The position numbers and the translations under genes are program-made. The notes below the pieces were generated by a model. That model had not been told where the DNA came from. It was given only the letters and a program-made list of their open reading frames with translations, and did no database searches. A DNA stretch of 64,000 nt from Pseudomonas sp. Irchel s3b2 (GTDB lineage: Bacteria; Pseudomonadota; Gammaproteobacteria; Pseudomonadales; Pseudomonadaceae): positions 62,001-126,000 of the forward strand of contig NZ_FYEB01000016.1 in assembly GCF_900187445.1 (NCBI RefSeq), given 5' to 3'. Shown here one piece after another: positions 35,059-45,117 of the stretch (position 1 is its first letter; the number at the start of each line of letters is the position of its first letter).

Positions 35059-35538
35059 TACTATCTCCTATCAGCAAGCGCCAATCAATCAGGATAGGTA
35101 TCCACAGCTTTGTTGGCTGTATGGGTGGGAGTCATCCCTTTCGAAAAAAGTTGAATTTTTTTTCTGCATGACGACGAATGGTGAGTTGGAATTAAAAAAT
35201 AGTTAATCAGCTTTTAATTAGTGCGCTATCCATGGGCAACTGTATCTATGGCTCGCATATAACTTCATAAATATGAAGATTATTTGGGTCGTTATTCATA
35301 GTCGATCTCAGTCAGTGAAGGCGAACTTATTTGAACGATAAATCAATATAGGGAAGTTCAGTAAAGTCCAGGGCGGGACATAAAATACGGTCTAAGTCTA
35401 ATTCGGGGTAAACACCCAGCCCCCCCCCCTAAGGCGAGCTGGTTTTGGTGAGCACTCTGGGCGTAGCGACGAGCCAAGACGCGTTGCTGGCCCGTGCTTC
35501 GTCGCTGACCGATTATCCGGTACCCGCGTAATGCAGGC
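35059..35538. other. 480 bp A+T-rich intergenic region with a poly-C tract
   Basis: This region is A+T-rich except for a run of ten C at 35420-35429. Just after it, a plus-strand stretch (about 35437-35529) reads GELVLVSTLGVATSQDALLA ... DYPVPA and a stop, like the tail of a lost gene. No intact gene is present. Confidence 0.45.
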
Positions 35539-36777
35539 TTACTTCGAACCTCCACCGATCTGCCAGACATAGGGCGGTTCGGTGCCGTTGATTTCCCAGT
35601 CGCCGATGATGCGTTCCTTGTAGATCAGCGGGTTGTGTGAGGCCGCGGTGCGCGCGTTGCGCCAGTGCCTATCGAGAGCCTTTCCGGTGCTGGTGGCCGA
35701 GGCGCTGAGGGCGTTGAACAGGTCGCTGGTGGCGCGCAGCACCAAGTCGGCGATCACCACCTGGGCCTGGGCCGATTCCAGTTCGGCGGCGATGTTGGCC
35801 TCGCGCTCGGCGACTTCGTCATGGGCGAAGCGGCTTTCGTACGCCACCTGCAAGGCGGTCGCCGCGCGCAGGGTGGTGGCATGTGCGGCGTAGACCTGCG
35901 CCGACGCCTTGCCCACCACTTGCTGCACCTGGACATCCTGGCTGACGTGGCTGGCATTGCCGGTGCTGAAAATGCGCGTGCGCTTGCGCACTTCTTCCGT
36001 GATGTCTTGTACTGCGGCACGGCCGGCACCGGTCTGAACCGCCAACAGCACCAGTTGATAGAAGGCCGTCTGGTACTTGAAGCGGGTGGCGAAGTCCAGC
36101 AGGTTCTCGGGCTCCACCACTGCGTTCTCGAACACCGAGGTGCCGCTGCCGGTGGTGCGCTGGCCAAAGCCATCCCAATCGTCGCTCTGCGTGATGCCCG
36201 GTTGTTGTACGCGAACGGCGGCAATCACGTCGGCGCCGGTGTCATCGCGCTGGGCATAGAGGTCGATCCAGTCGGCGAAGATGCTTCCGGTGCTGTAGTA
36301 CTTGGTGCCGTTGACCACCCAATGCTCACTCAGGCGCGAGACACGGGTGCCGACCTGGCCGATCTTCACGCTGCCGACTTCGGTCCAGGCGTTGCCCACC
36401 AGATCACCCTCGACAAAACGCTTGAACCAGGTGTCCTGCGGCGCGTCGGCCTGCGCATTGAGACGATCTTCGACAAAGGCAAAGTGACCGCGCAACGCCT
36501 GCGGCAGGTTGGAATCGGCTGCGGCCAGTTCGATCAGTAACTCAAACAATTGGGGTAGGGAAGCGCCGGCGCCACCGTACTGCACCGGCACGCGCACGGC
36601 GCCAAAGCCTGCTTCCTTCAGCCACTTCACTTGTTCAAAGGGCAGGCTGCGGCTTTGCTCGCGCTCCAGTGCGCCGGCGGCGATGCGTGCAAAGATCGGC
36701 CGGAAGCGCTCGGCCAGGGTTTGGTAATCGGTACCGCTGGAGAGGGGGTGTGGCAGGTGCTGTTGCTGGACAGTCAT
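35539..36777 (-). CDS. sfnB: SfnB family sulfur-acquisition oxidoreductase (acyl-CoA dehydrogenase fold)
   Basis: A flavin-dependent oxidoreductase of 412 residues with acyl-CoA-dehydrogenase fold, resembling SfnB and DszC-type monooxygenases that help use organosulfur compounds. Seen are PVQYGGAGASLPQLFELLIE, NAWTEVGSVKIGQVGTRVSR, VVNGTKYYSTGSIFADWIDL and the C-terminal DRHWRNARTAASHNP typical of this branch. ATG 36777 has AAGGAGCTG upstream, while the frame is open to 37047. It diverges from sfnG, with a sigma-54 promoter at 36844-36858. Confidence 0.88.
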   Translation of the reverse strand: MTVQQQHLPHPLSSGTDYQTLAERFRPIFARIAAGALEREQSRSLPFEQVKWLKEAGFGAVRVPVQYGGAGASLPQLFELLIELAAADSNLPQALRGHFAFVEDRLNAQADAPQDTWFKRFVEGDLVGNAWTEVGSVKIGQVGTRVSRLSEHWVVNGTKYYSTGSIFADWIDLYAQRDDTGADVIAAVRVQQPGITQSDDWDGFGQRTTGSGTSVFENAVVEPENLLDFATRFKYQTAFYQLVLLAVQTGAGRAAVQDITEEVRKRTRIFSTGNASHVSQDVQVQQVVGKASAQVYAAHATTLRAATALQVAYESRFAHDEVAEREANIAAELESAQAQVVIADLVLRATSDLFNALSASATSTGKALDRHWRNARTAASHNPLIYKERIIGDWEINGTEPPYVWQIGGGSK

Positions 36778-36805
36778 GGTGCAGCTCCTTATTGAAGGCA
36801 AGAGT

Positions 36806-36829
36806 GCAACAGAACATTCGATCTGTTGC
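36806..36829. promoter_or_regulatory. Palindrome in the sfnB leader
   Basis: GCAACAGA (36806-36813) and TCTGTTGC (36822-36829) form an inverted repeat separated by eight bases. It lies between the sigma-54 promoter and the sfnB start codon. The same GCAACAG half-site recurs in the palindrome at 36997-37020, so a shared DNA-binding protein is plausible. Confidence 0.5.
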
Positions 36830-36843
36830 GTACTGCTATCAGT

Positions 36844-36858
36844 GCACAGGTCGTGCCT
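36844..36858 (-). promoter_or_regulatory. Sigma-54 promoter of sfnB
   Basis: Read on the minus strand the site is AGGCACGACCTGTGC, matching TGGCACGNNNNTTGC in 13 of 15 informative or free positions, with invariant GG and GC at the right spacing. Transcription would start about 12 bp beyond it, some 55 bp before the sfnB ATG. Confidence 0.75.
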
Positions 36859-36996
36859 GGGGCTGCAAAAAGCCGTTTTTCCGGGGTGCGCGGGGGTATT
36901 GACGAAGCTCGCGCGTGTCGCCTGCCGGGCAACTTGCTGAAGCACTGACCGCCCGGCAACAGCGGCCGAGGCGCGCTGTGTTGTGTGGACCCGGAG

Positions 36997-37026
36997 CAAC
37001 TGTTGTCCGCGCAACAGTTGATCAAC
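36997..37026. promoter_or_regulatory. Palindromic enhancer candidates between sfnB and sfnG
   Basis: CAACTGTTG (36997-37005) pairs with CAACAGTTG (37012-37020), and GTTGATCAAC (37017-37026) overlaps it. They lie between the two sigma-54 promoters, at about 80-155 bp from each, a normal upstream distance for an activator such as SfnR. Binding is inferred. Confidence 0.55.
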
Positions 37027-37101
37027 AGCCTGTCCGGCAGGCGACACTGCGCAAGTCCGAAGAAATCTAATAACTAGTTGATTTTTATAGATTTATTGAA
37101 G

Positions 37102-37116
37102 TGGCACGGTTGCTGC
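37102..37116 (+). promoter_or_regulatory. Sigma-54 promoter of sfnG
   Basis: TGGCACGGTTGCTGC matches the -24/-12 consensus TGGCACGNNNNTTGC at all but one fixed position. The sfnG ATG is 69 bp downstream of the site's end. The A+T-rich stretch immediately upstream (37070-37100) could bind IHF. Confidence 0.8.
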
Positions 37117-37184
37117 TCCAGTCCTTGTGCAGGTGCCGCGGTGGACTCTGCCAGCACGAAGGACAAATCAATGGAGTACATGCA

Positions 37185-38285
37185 ATGAGCCAGGACAACA
37201 TCAAGTTTGCCTACTGGGTGCCCAACGTCAGCGGCGGCCTTGTGGTCAGCAAGATCGAACAGCGCACTAGCTGGGACATCGATTACAACCGCAAACTGGC
37301 GCAAATCGCCGAAAAGGCCGGCTTCGAATACGCCTTGTCACAGATTCGCTTCACTGCAGGTTATGGCGCCGAAAACCAGCACGAATCGGTGACTATCAGC
37401 CACGCACTGTTGGCCGCCACCGAGAAGCTCAAGGTGATCGCGGCCATCCTGCCTGGCCCATGGAGTCCGGTGCTGGCGGCCAAGCAGCTGGCCACCATCG
37501 ACCAGTTCACCAACGGTCGCGTCGCGGTGAACATCGTGTCGGGCTGGTTCAAGGGCGAATTCCGGGCCATTGGCGAGCCATGGCTGGACCACGATGAGCG
37601 CTATCGCCGCTCGGAAGAATTCATCCAGGCGCTGAAGGGTATCTGGACCCAGGACAACTTCAGTTTTCATGGCGATTTCTACCGCTTCCACGACTACACC
37701 CTCAAACCCAAGCCACTGCAGCAACCGCACCCGGAAATCTTCCAGGGTGGCAGCTCGCGCGCGGCGCGGGACATGGCTTCGCGGGTTTCCGATTGGTACT
37801 TCACCAACGGCAACAGCATCGAAGGCATCAAGGCCCAGGTCGACGACATTCGGGCCAAGGCCGCGATCAATGGCCACTCGGTGAAAGTCGGAGTGAACGC
37901 CTTTGTCATTGCCCGCGAAACCGAGGCTGAAGCCCGCGCGGTATTGCAGGAGATTATTGCCAAGGCCGATCCGGAGGCTGTCAACGGTTTCGGCAGCGAG
38001 GCGAAAAACGCCGGTGCCTCCAGCCCTGAAGGCGAAGGTAACTGGGCCAAGTCCACCTTCGAAGACCTGGTGCAGTACAACGATGGTTTCAAGACCAACC
38101 TGATCGGTACGCCACAGCAGATTGCCGAACGCATCGTCGCCCTCAAGGCGGTGGGTGTGGATCTGGTGCTCAGCGGCTTCCTGCACTTCCACGAAGAAGT
38201 GGAATACTTCGGCCGCAAGGTGTTGCCGCTGGTGCGTGAGCTGGAGCGCGAGGCGGACACGGCCAAGACTGCGGCACTTGCCTAA
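37185..38285 (+). CDS. sfnG: FMNH2-dependent dimethylsulfone monooxygenase
   Basis: Bacterial-luciferase-like monooxygenase of 366 residues, converting dimethylsulfone to methanesulfinate plus formaldehyde in DMS sulfur use. MSQDNIKFAYWVPNVSGGLV, SWDIDYNRKLAQIAEKAGFE, NGRVAVNIVSGWFKGEFRAI and IFQGGSSRAARDMASRVSDW are SfnG-type segments. ATG 37185 is the correct start; the longer frame from 37101 runs through the sigma-54 promoter. FMNH2 must come from a separate flavin reductase not in view. Cotranscribed genes are absent, as the convergent sfnR follows. Confidence 0.92.
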   Translation: MSQDNIKFAYWVPNVSGGLVVSKIEQRTSWDIDYNRKLAQIAEKAGFEYALSQIRFTAGYGAENQHESVTISHALLAATEKLKVIAAILPGPWSPVLAAKQLATIDQFTNGRVAVNIVSGWFKGEFRAIGEPWLDHDERYRRSEEFIQALKGIWTQDNFSFHGDFYRFHDYTLKPKPLQQPHPEIFQGGSSRAARDMASRVSDWYFTNGNSIEGIKAQVDDIRAKAAINGHSVKVGVNAFVIARETEAEARAVLQEIIAKADPEAVNGFGSEAKNAGASSPEGEGNWAKSTFEDLVQYNDGFKTNLIGTPQQIAERIVALKAVGVDLVLSGFLHFHEEVEYFGRKVLPLVRELEREADTAKTAALA

Positions 38286-38382
38286 AGGACGGGAAGGTCA
38301 AGGCGACATTCACCGATAACCCGCAACCCGGCACCTTGCCGCAGCCGGCACAGGTGCAGCCGCTTGACGGAGTGGCCAGTCC

Positions 38383-39486
<1,104 letters not shown>

Positions 39487-39867
39487 GGTCGGGCCTATGA
39501 GTAAAAGGACGGAGTGGGCAGTGCGGTGTTGAGTGCCCTTGTAATCCACCGGCCTGGCTGACGTTGGCCTTAAACCAGGGACGCGTTTCCTTGAGGGTGT
39601 AATTGCGGGCCTCTTCGAACGCACCTCGGCAATACCAAGGAAGATATTGGTGAAGGTCAATTGGGCGCATGCCGATCGCTGCCATCGGTGGCGGCGAGCA
39701 ATGTAGATGATCTAAAAAATATAAAATAAATACTATTTGGTTATTAGCTTAAGGCGCGCCACCGGCATCGATGGTTTTCTGGCGCACGTTTTGGGGGCAG
39801 ATAAGCAACCCCGTATCTCTTTCGGCACCTGTCCTGAAATGGTTTACGGGATACGCGCTCTGAAAAC
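39487..39867. other. 381 bp intergenic region
   Basis: Spacer between the sfnR start and the oprD stop, with an A+T-rich part (39711-39750) that may hold the sfnR promoter. No gene, hairpin with T run or recognisable repeat was seen. Confidence 0.35.
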
Positions 39868-41244
39868 TCAAAGCGATCCCAGCTTGAGCGGGTACTCGAT
39901 AACCACATAAGTTCGGTCGATGTCATCGCCGGCCTGAGCGTTATTGCCTCGATGCGTCACATGGGACAGCTGCACGGACAAGTCCTTGGCCCGGCCCGAC
40001 TGCACGATATAGCGTAGGTCTATATCGCGTTCCCAATGCCGGCCGCCATCCCCTTGTTGGGGGTGGTAATCGCCGGTGGCCGGGTCGAACGGGTTATACG
40101 CACCGCCCTTGGGTGCCTGGCTGCCGTCGATGCCACGCCCGGTCACGTAGCGGGTCATGAACTTCAAGCCGGGCAGGCCGAAAGTGCCGAGGTCGAAGTC
40201 GTAGCGCACCTGCCAGGAGCGTTCATGGGGACCGTTGAAATCAGCGTACTTGATCGAGTTGGCCAGGTAGATGGAATCACCACCGACGAAGTCGAAGGGT
40301 GTGTCGCCGTTGATTTTCTGATAAGCGAAGGTGAAGGCTTGGGCACTGGTGGTGTATTTGGCTGACAGGCTGTAGGCGGTGTTATCGATCGCCCCTGCCA
40401 CGGCCTCGCCATAGTCCTGGGTGTGGTAAAGATTGCCATCGAGGAAAAAACCGGACTGTTTCAGGTGCAGGTTGGCGTAGTACTGACGCCAGGTGTCGCT
40501 CAGTTCCGAGGCATAAAGGGCACCGCCCACCAGGCGATCTTCGAACAGGTTGACCCCGATAAAATCGATGCCACCCGTACCGGTGCTCACACCGTAGCCG
40601 GAGAAGTCGCCCTTGCGGGTGGACGCATCCTGATTCTTGAAAGCGGTGAAGTGACCGGCCAACAGATGCACATCATCGATTTCACGGCTATCGATCAACA
40701 GGCCCGTGGCGTATTCCGGTTGCAGGCGTTTGTCCGACGTGTCGAACACCGGGGTTTCCACGGTCATTTCACCGAACGCCAGGGTGGTGCGGGAGGCTCG
40801 CAGCTTCAGGGCTCCACCACCGCTGGAGTAGCTGTCTTCGCTGCGACCTTCATCATCCAGAGGTAACAATCCCGTCCCGGAATGCCCCTTGCCGCCGTCC
40901 AGTTTCAAGCCGAGAAATCCATGGGCATCGATACCCACTCCAATCATGCCGGGAGTGAACCCGGATTCGAACGAGGTGATGAAACCCTGAGCCCATTCCT
41001 GTTTGTAACTCTTGTCTGCCGGCGAGGGCGATCGATAGTCATTGTTGAGGTAGAAGTTTCGGCTGAGCACCTCAAGCGTCGACCCTGCCAGCAAACCTTG
41101 TGCGGTTTGTACGGGCTCGGCGGCTATCGCGGTTCCGGCTGTGCTCGTGAGCAACATGCACAACCAGAAGGGCATCAGGGGGCCGGTCGCCTTGCCCGGT
41201 CCTTGAATTGCAATGAGGTCTTTGGATGCATAGATCATATTCAT
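39868..41244 (-). CDS. OprD family outer-membrane porin
   Basis: Substrate-specific 18-strand porin of 458 residues. Mature sequence starts after a signal near AIAAEPVQT. OprD features are LEVLSRNFYLNNDYRSPS, EWAQGFITSFESGFTPGMIG, GVGIDAHGFLGLKLDGG, RTTLAFGEMTVETPVFDTSD and the C-terminal YVVIEYPLKLGSL. The signal peptide starts unusually far in, so ATG 24 codons later (MPFWLCMLL) may be the real start. Members take up amino acids, aromatic acids or other small anions; it precedes the two hydrolases and may feed them. Confidence 0.9.
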   Translation of the reverse strand: MNMIYASKDLIAIQGPGKATGPLMPFWLCMLLTSTAGTAIAAEPVQTAQGLLAGSTLEVLSRNFYLNNDYRSPSPADKSYKQEWAQGFITSFESGFTPGMIGVGIDAHGFLGLKLDGGKGHSGTGLLPLDDEGRSEDSYSSGGGALKLRASRTTLAFGEMTVETPVFDTSDKRLQPEYATGLLIDSREIDDVHLLAGHFTAFKNQDASTRKGDFSGYGVSTGTGGIDFIGVNLFEDRLVGGALYASELSDTWRQYYANLHLKQSGFFLDGNLYHTQDYGEAVAGAIDNTAYSLSAKYTTSAQAFTFAYQKINGDTPFDFVGGDSIYLANSIKYADFNGPHERSWQVRYDFDLGTFGLPGLKFMTRYVTGRGIDGSQAPKGGAYNPFDPATGDYHPQQGDGGRHWERDIDLRYIVQSGRAKDLSVQLSHVTHRGNNAQAGDDIDRTYVVIEYPLKLGSL

Positions 41245-41359
41245 TCACTGGTCGTTAGTGACGGCGACCGTCATGGCTGAAGCGACCGCCACCAAAGGCC
41301 AGGATCTGCAGAAGACTACCGGCCATGGCGATGTTGTTGGAATGAACCGGATCCTGTGA

Positions 41360-42364
41360 TCACTGGATCAGCGGGACATTTTTCGGTCGTTGGTAAGGGC
41401 CGTATTCGAGAGGCACCCAGGCGAAGGCTTTTTCGCGATTGCTGATATGCCCGATACCAGGGAAGGGCAAGTGAGCACCGGCAACCCAGGTGCGGTCATG
41501 AGCGACCTGTTTGAACAGTTTTTCGCGAGTCTCGACGGCCTGTTTGCCCTGGACATCGAAGCCGATGCTCACTTCCGGATGCTGGAACTGCACGGCGAAA
41601 CTGTGGACCAGGTCACCCATGAATAGAATGCTCTGGCCGTTGGAGCTGAACGTGTAGCCGCTGCTGCCGGGTGTGTGGCCGGGCAGGCTGACCGGGATGA
41701 CGCCAGGCACCAGCGACTGCTCGGGGGTGAAGGTTCTGAAGCGGTCGGCGGCGACATAGGGAGCCACCGATTTACGGGCAATCTCGAAGTAGCTACGGGC
41801 GTCTTTCGGGGCCTTGTCCAGGTTTGCCTGGCTGAGCCAGTAATCGGCTTCCAGTTTGGCGGCATACACCGTGGCATTGGCGAACTCTGGTTCACCCTTG
41901 GCGTTGATCAGGCCACAGACGTGATCGACATGCATATGGGTGAGCAACACGGTATCCACTTGCTCGGGCTGGTAACCGGCAGCGCGGATATTGTCGGGCA
42001 GCCAGCCAGCGGTTTCACCGAAACAGGCACCGGCACCGGCATCCACCAGCACCAGGTTTTTGCCGGTGTTGATCAGGAATGCGTTGAACGCGGTTGGCAT
42101 GCCTTGGGTAAAAATGAACTTGCGTTCGAGCATGGCGCGAATGTCTTTTTGCGAAAGGCCTTTGAGCAGCGTTGGCCCGAGGTCGCTGTAGCCATCGAAC
42201 AACGCGGTGACTTCATATTCACCCACCGCCAGACGCTGATAGCCAGGGACTTGGGTTTGTACTTGCGACGGTGGCGCCGCCTGAACCTGACTGGCTGCAA
42301 ACGTGAGACCGAGGGCCATCAGTGAGCCCTTGAAGTAGGCGGGGAGGTGTTTGAGAAGGCTCAT
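41360..42364 (-). CDS. Periplasmic metallo-beta-lactamase-fold hydrolase
   Basis: A 334-residue exported (signal LMALGLTFAASQVQA) zinc hydrolase of the MBL superfamily. All metal motifs are present: THMHVDHVCGL (HxHxDH), LPGHTPGSSGY (His), ILFMGDLVHS (Asp) and AGAHLPFPGIGH (His). Family members include lactonases and aryl-acid hydrolases; the substrate is not evident. It lies just upstream of the YcaC-like hydrolase gene in transcription order (71 bp gap), so they are probably cotranscribed. Confidence 0.87.
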   Translation of the reverse strand: MSLLKHLPAYFKGSLMALGLTFAASQVQAAPPSQVQTQVPGYQRLAVGEYEVTALFDGYSDLGPTLLKGLSQKDIRAMLERKFIFTQGMPTAFNAFLINTGKNLVLVDAGAGACFGETAGWLPDNIRAAGYQPEQVDTVLLTHMHVDHVCGLINAKGEPEFANATVYAAKLEADYWLSQANLDKAPKDARSYFEIARKSVAPYVAADRFRTFTPEQSLVPGVIPVSLPGHTPGSSGYTFSSNGQSILFMGDLVHSFAVQFQHPEVSIGFDVQGKQAVETREKLFKQVAHDRTWVAGAHLPFPGIGHISNREKAFAWVPLEYGPYQRPKNVPLIQ

Positions 42365-42435
42365 GGCTTGCTTCCTGGTTGCAATAAAAAAGGCGTGAGG
42401 AAGCGGCTACGCATGTGCGCAGCCGCTGTCGTCGC

Positions 42436-43089
42436 TTAATGGCCTTCAGAGGCGTGGAACATGGTTTTGGCGTAGATCAGACCCAGGCCGTAGGCGCCGC
42501 CATTAGCGATCGAGGTCTTGACGGTTTCCTCGTAGGTTTCAGTACGAGCCCAGTCACGTTGCAACTCCAGCAGGTATTGCAATGCCGTCATCGGGCGGGC
42601 ACCGATCTGGATCATGCGTTGCACGGCCATTTCATGGGCTTCGATGGAGACATCGCCGCAGGCATCGGCGATGAAGTAGACCTCAAAGCCTTGGTCGATA
42701 GCTGACAGCGCCGGGCCGACGATGCACACGGAGGTCCACAGACCGGCGAGGACGATTTTCTGTTTGCCGAAGGCGTTCACTTCGACGGCGATGCGTTCGT
42801 CTTCCCAGGTGTTCATGCTGGTGCGGTCGATTACTTTGTGGTCCGGAAACACTGACTTGATTTCGTCGAAGATCGGGCCGGAGAAGCTTTTTTCGGCAAC
42901 GGTGGTGAGGATGGTCGATACCTCGAAGCCCCGGGCGGCCTTGGCTACCAGCGCGGCGTTGTTACGCAGGGTGACGGCATCGATCGACTTGGTCGCGAAG
43001 GACATTTGCGACTGATGGTCGATCATGATCAGGGTGTGGTCAGTTGGGGTAAGAAGGGTTTTGCCTGGAGCTGCTTTTGCGAGAGCCAT
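42436..43089 (-). CDS. YcaC-like isochorismatase-family hydrolase
   Basis: A 217-residue cysteine hydrolase of the isochorismatase/YcaC family. The triad Asp is in HTLIMIDHQSQMSF, and the nucleophile cysteine in AGLWTSVCIVGPALSA; SMNTWEDERIAVEVNAFGKQ and FIADACGDVSIEAHEMAVQR are typical. ATG 43089 (MALAKAAPGK) is preferred; the frame extends to 43209. YcaC proteins form octamers of unclear substrate, and several are induced by stress or aromatic compounds. Adjacent to the signalling locus at 43457-50259. Confidence 0.85.
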   Translation of the reverse strand: MALAKAAPGKTLLTPTDHTLIMIDHQSQMSFATKSIDAVTLRNNAALVAKAARGFEVSTILTTVAEKSFSGPIFDEIKSVFPDHKVIDRTSMNTWEDERIAVEVNAFGKQKIVLAGLWTSVCIVGPALSAIDQGFEVYFIADACGDVSIEAHEMAVQRMIQIGARPMTALQYLLELQRDWARTETYEETVKTSIANGGAYGLGLIYAKTMFHASEGH

Positions 43090-43456
43090 GATGTTTTTCC
43101 TTACGTATTGACTGAGGGTTACTTGGGTTGCTCGACGACGTGTGCCGTTGATGATGAAAAAAGTCATCGAGTCTTTCGTGGCGATGGGCTGGAGGAGCCG
43201 TCGCCTCATTGGTCAAGTCGAGGAAATAGTCACGCATTCCCACCTGGCAGGATTGAACAGTTGTGCTGCATTTTTGGATGTTTGTGCGATAGCGTGCGGT
43301 TTTTTCGATAGGGCAGCGGTCTGACGCCAGGATGATTGCCAGGGAGGGAAAATGATTCAGAAATGGCAAGGACAGGGTTAGCGGCGACGATTTTCAGATT
43401 GAGCGTTTGACTCAGCGCATCTCTCGCAACACCCATTTCACGGTCGCAGGGCAGGC
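43090..43456. promoter_or_regulatory. 367 bp region upstream of the hydrolase operon
   Basis: It should hold the promoter of the YcaC/MBL genes, possibly a target of the neighbouring response regulators, and the end of the receiver gene. No operator palindrome or gene was identified. Confidence 0.35.
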
Positions 43457-43861
43457 CTATTTCGATTGAAGCGCAATCTCGACAGCCGCCAACAACGCGT
43501 CGCCGCTGAAGGGTTTACGCAGACATTCGTTGGCGCCGTAGCGGCTGGATTCAGTCAGTGTCGCTTCATCCCAGTATGCCGACATGCATATCACCGGAAA
43601 TTTTCTGTCCAGGAGTGCAAGCGCTTGCATGACCTCTATTCCCGAGAGGCCCTTCATCTTCAGATCCAGCAGCAGACAGGCGACGTCATCAAAGTTGTCG
43701 AGCGCCAGGAATTCCTCTCCCGAAGCGAATATCCGACAGCGGTAGCCAGCCGACCGGAGCAGGTTGGCCAGGCTTTTGCGCACGGACGCATCGTCGTCCA
43801 CGATGCAGACGATAATCATGACGGATGATCCGGGGGCGGCGCAGTCAGTGCCGATAGTCAT
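43457..43861 (-). CDS. Single-domain response regulator (receiver only)
   Basis: A 134-residue CheY/FixJ-type receiver with no output domain. The acidic pocket is IVDDD, the phosphate acceptor Asp66 lies in CLLLDLKMKGLSG, and the conserved Ser/Thr and Lys are in ICMSAY and LRKPF. The first ATG (43861) overlaps the stop of the upstream regulator gene by 4 bp (ATGA); ATG 43819 (MIIVCIVDDD) is closer to normal receiver length and may be used. It may relay phosphate from, or compete for, the giant sensor kinase at 45118. Confidence 0.87.
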   Translation of the reverse strand: MTIGTDCAAPGSSVMIIVCIVDDDASVRKSLANLLRSAGYRCRIFASGEEFLALDNFDDVACLLLDLKMKGLSGIEVMQALALLDRKFPVICMSAYWDEATLTESSRYGANECLRKPFSGDALLAAVEIALQSK

Positions 43862-44850
43862 GAAGAACCCTGCATGACTGACGCCGGCTCCGCGCTGATC
43901 AAGCCATACAGGCTGACCAGGCTGACCAGCGAGCGCGTCTGCATCTTCTCCATGATGTGTTTTCGGTGGACCTTGGCGGTGACTTCACTGGTGCCCAACC
44001 GGTTGGCGATGTGCTTGTTGGACAGCCCTGCGACGATCAGCGGCAGCACTTCGCGCTCACGGGGTGTCAACAGGGCTGCCCTTTGACGGGCGCTCTGAAT
44101 ACGCTGCCATTGCTCGAAGGACTTCGCTGCACGCTGTCGGGTGGTGCGCAGGATGTCCAGCAACTGGTCGTCATTAAACGGTTTGGTCAGGAATTCGACC
44201 GCTCCCGCTTTCATGGCCTGCACCGACATTGGAATGGTGCCGAAACCGGTCATGAAAATGACCGGCCACGGATGCCCGCGTTGTCCGAGCGCCGATTGCA
44301 GTTCCAGCCCTGTCGCCTCGGGCAGGCTTATGTCCAGCAGCAGGCAAGCGGGGCCGATGTTGAGGTCAGCGCCAAGCAACTCCTCCGCCGAGGCAAATAT
44401 CCGGTGCACGATGCCTTCGGCTCGCAGCAGTCGGCTGAGCGCTGTGCGCACGGAGGCTTCATCGTCCACGATGAGCACCGGCACGCTGTCAGGATCGATC
44501 CTCTGCTGATCCTCGGACGCCAAGGGGCCCAGGGCCGCAGGATGGAACAGGGGCAGGGGCGGTTCATGCTCTTTCAATAATCGGTAACCTCGGCGCGGGA
44601 CCGTCTGGATGAGTTGTTTTTCTCCGAGCAACTTGCGCAGTGAGGAAATCTGCACCTGCAGATTGTTTTCCTCGACGACGGTGTCAGGCCAGACCTGTGT
44701 GATCAATTCATCTTTGCTGACGATTCGGCCATCGGCCTGCATCAGCACCGAGAGGATTTCGAACGCCCGGCCCCCGACACGCAGCGGCCGTCCATCAAGA
44801 AAGGCTTCACGCCGTTCCAGGGAAATAGTGGCTTGGCCGAGTCGGATCAT
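43858..44850 (-). CDS. Response regulator with two DNA-binding domains (wHTH-REC-LuxR)
   Basis: A 330-residue regulator with unusual architecture. Residues about 1-95 are an OmpR-type winged helix (RRGYRLL at its end), about 123-237 a receiver with Asp173 in CLLLDISLPEATG, and about 265-325 a LuxR/FixJ helix-turn-helix (LTPREREVLPLIVAGLSNKH, VTAKVHRKHIMEKMQ). FixJ-like receivers normally have one output domain at the C-terminus; the extra N-terminal OmpR domain is read directly from the sequence. It diverges from the giant sensor kinase, whose target it probably is, and is cotranscribed with the receiver-only gene. Confidence 0.9.
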   Translation of the reverse strand: MIRLGQATISLERREAFLDGRPLRVGGRAFEILSVLMQADGRIVSKDELITQVWPDTVVEENNLQVQISSLRKLLGEKQLIQTVPRRGYRLLKEHEPPLPLFHPAALGPLASEDQQRIDPDSVPVLIVDDEASVRTALSRLLRAEGIVHRIFASAEELLGADLNIGPACLLLDISLPEATGLELQSALGQRGHPWPVIFMTGFGTIPMSVQAMKAGAVEFLTKPFNDDQLLDILRTTRQRAAKSFEQWQRIQSARQRAALLTPREREVLPLIVAGLSNKHIANRLGTSEVTAKVHRKHIMEKMQTRSLVSLVSLYGLISAEPASVMQGSS

Positions 44851-45117
44851 ACGTTCCTCTGCACTGCGTTGACGGGGAGTGACGCCGGAACGTCGTTTTA
44901 TCAGGGCTACACGCTAGGGGACGGCCCGACATATTGCAATTATCCCGAGGGATAACACGCGATGATTTCCAGGTGCGAAAACCACCGGCAGTGGGGCCTC
45001 TCAACGGCCATCGTGGTGCCGATTACGGACAAGATGGTTCGCCCGCAGGCATCTGGTCAGAGCGCTGCGTATACTCTCCAGGCTTAGCCCGAAACGAATC
45101 TTCAGCGGTGATTGTTC
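44851..45117. promoter_or_regulatory. Divergent promoter region of the signalling locus
   Basis: A 267 bp gap between the regulator genes and the giant sensor kinase, expected to contain both promoters. ATTATCCCGAGGGATAA (about 44939-44955) is a clear inverted repeat and a candidate regulator site. Confidence 0.45.
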
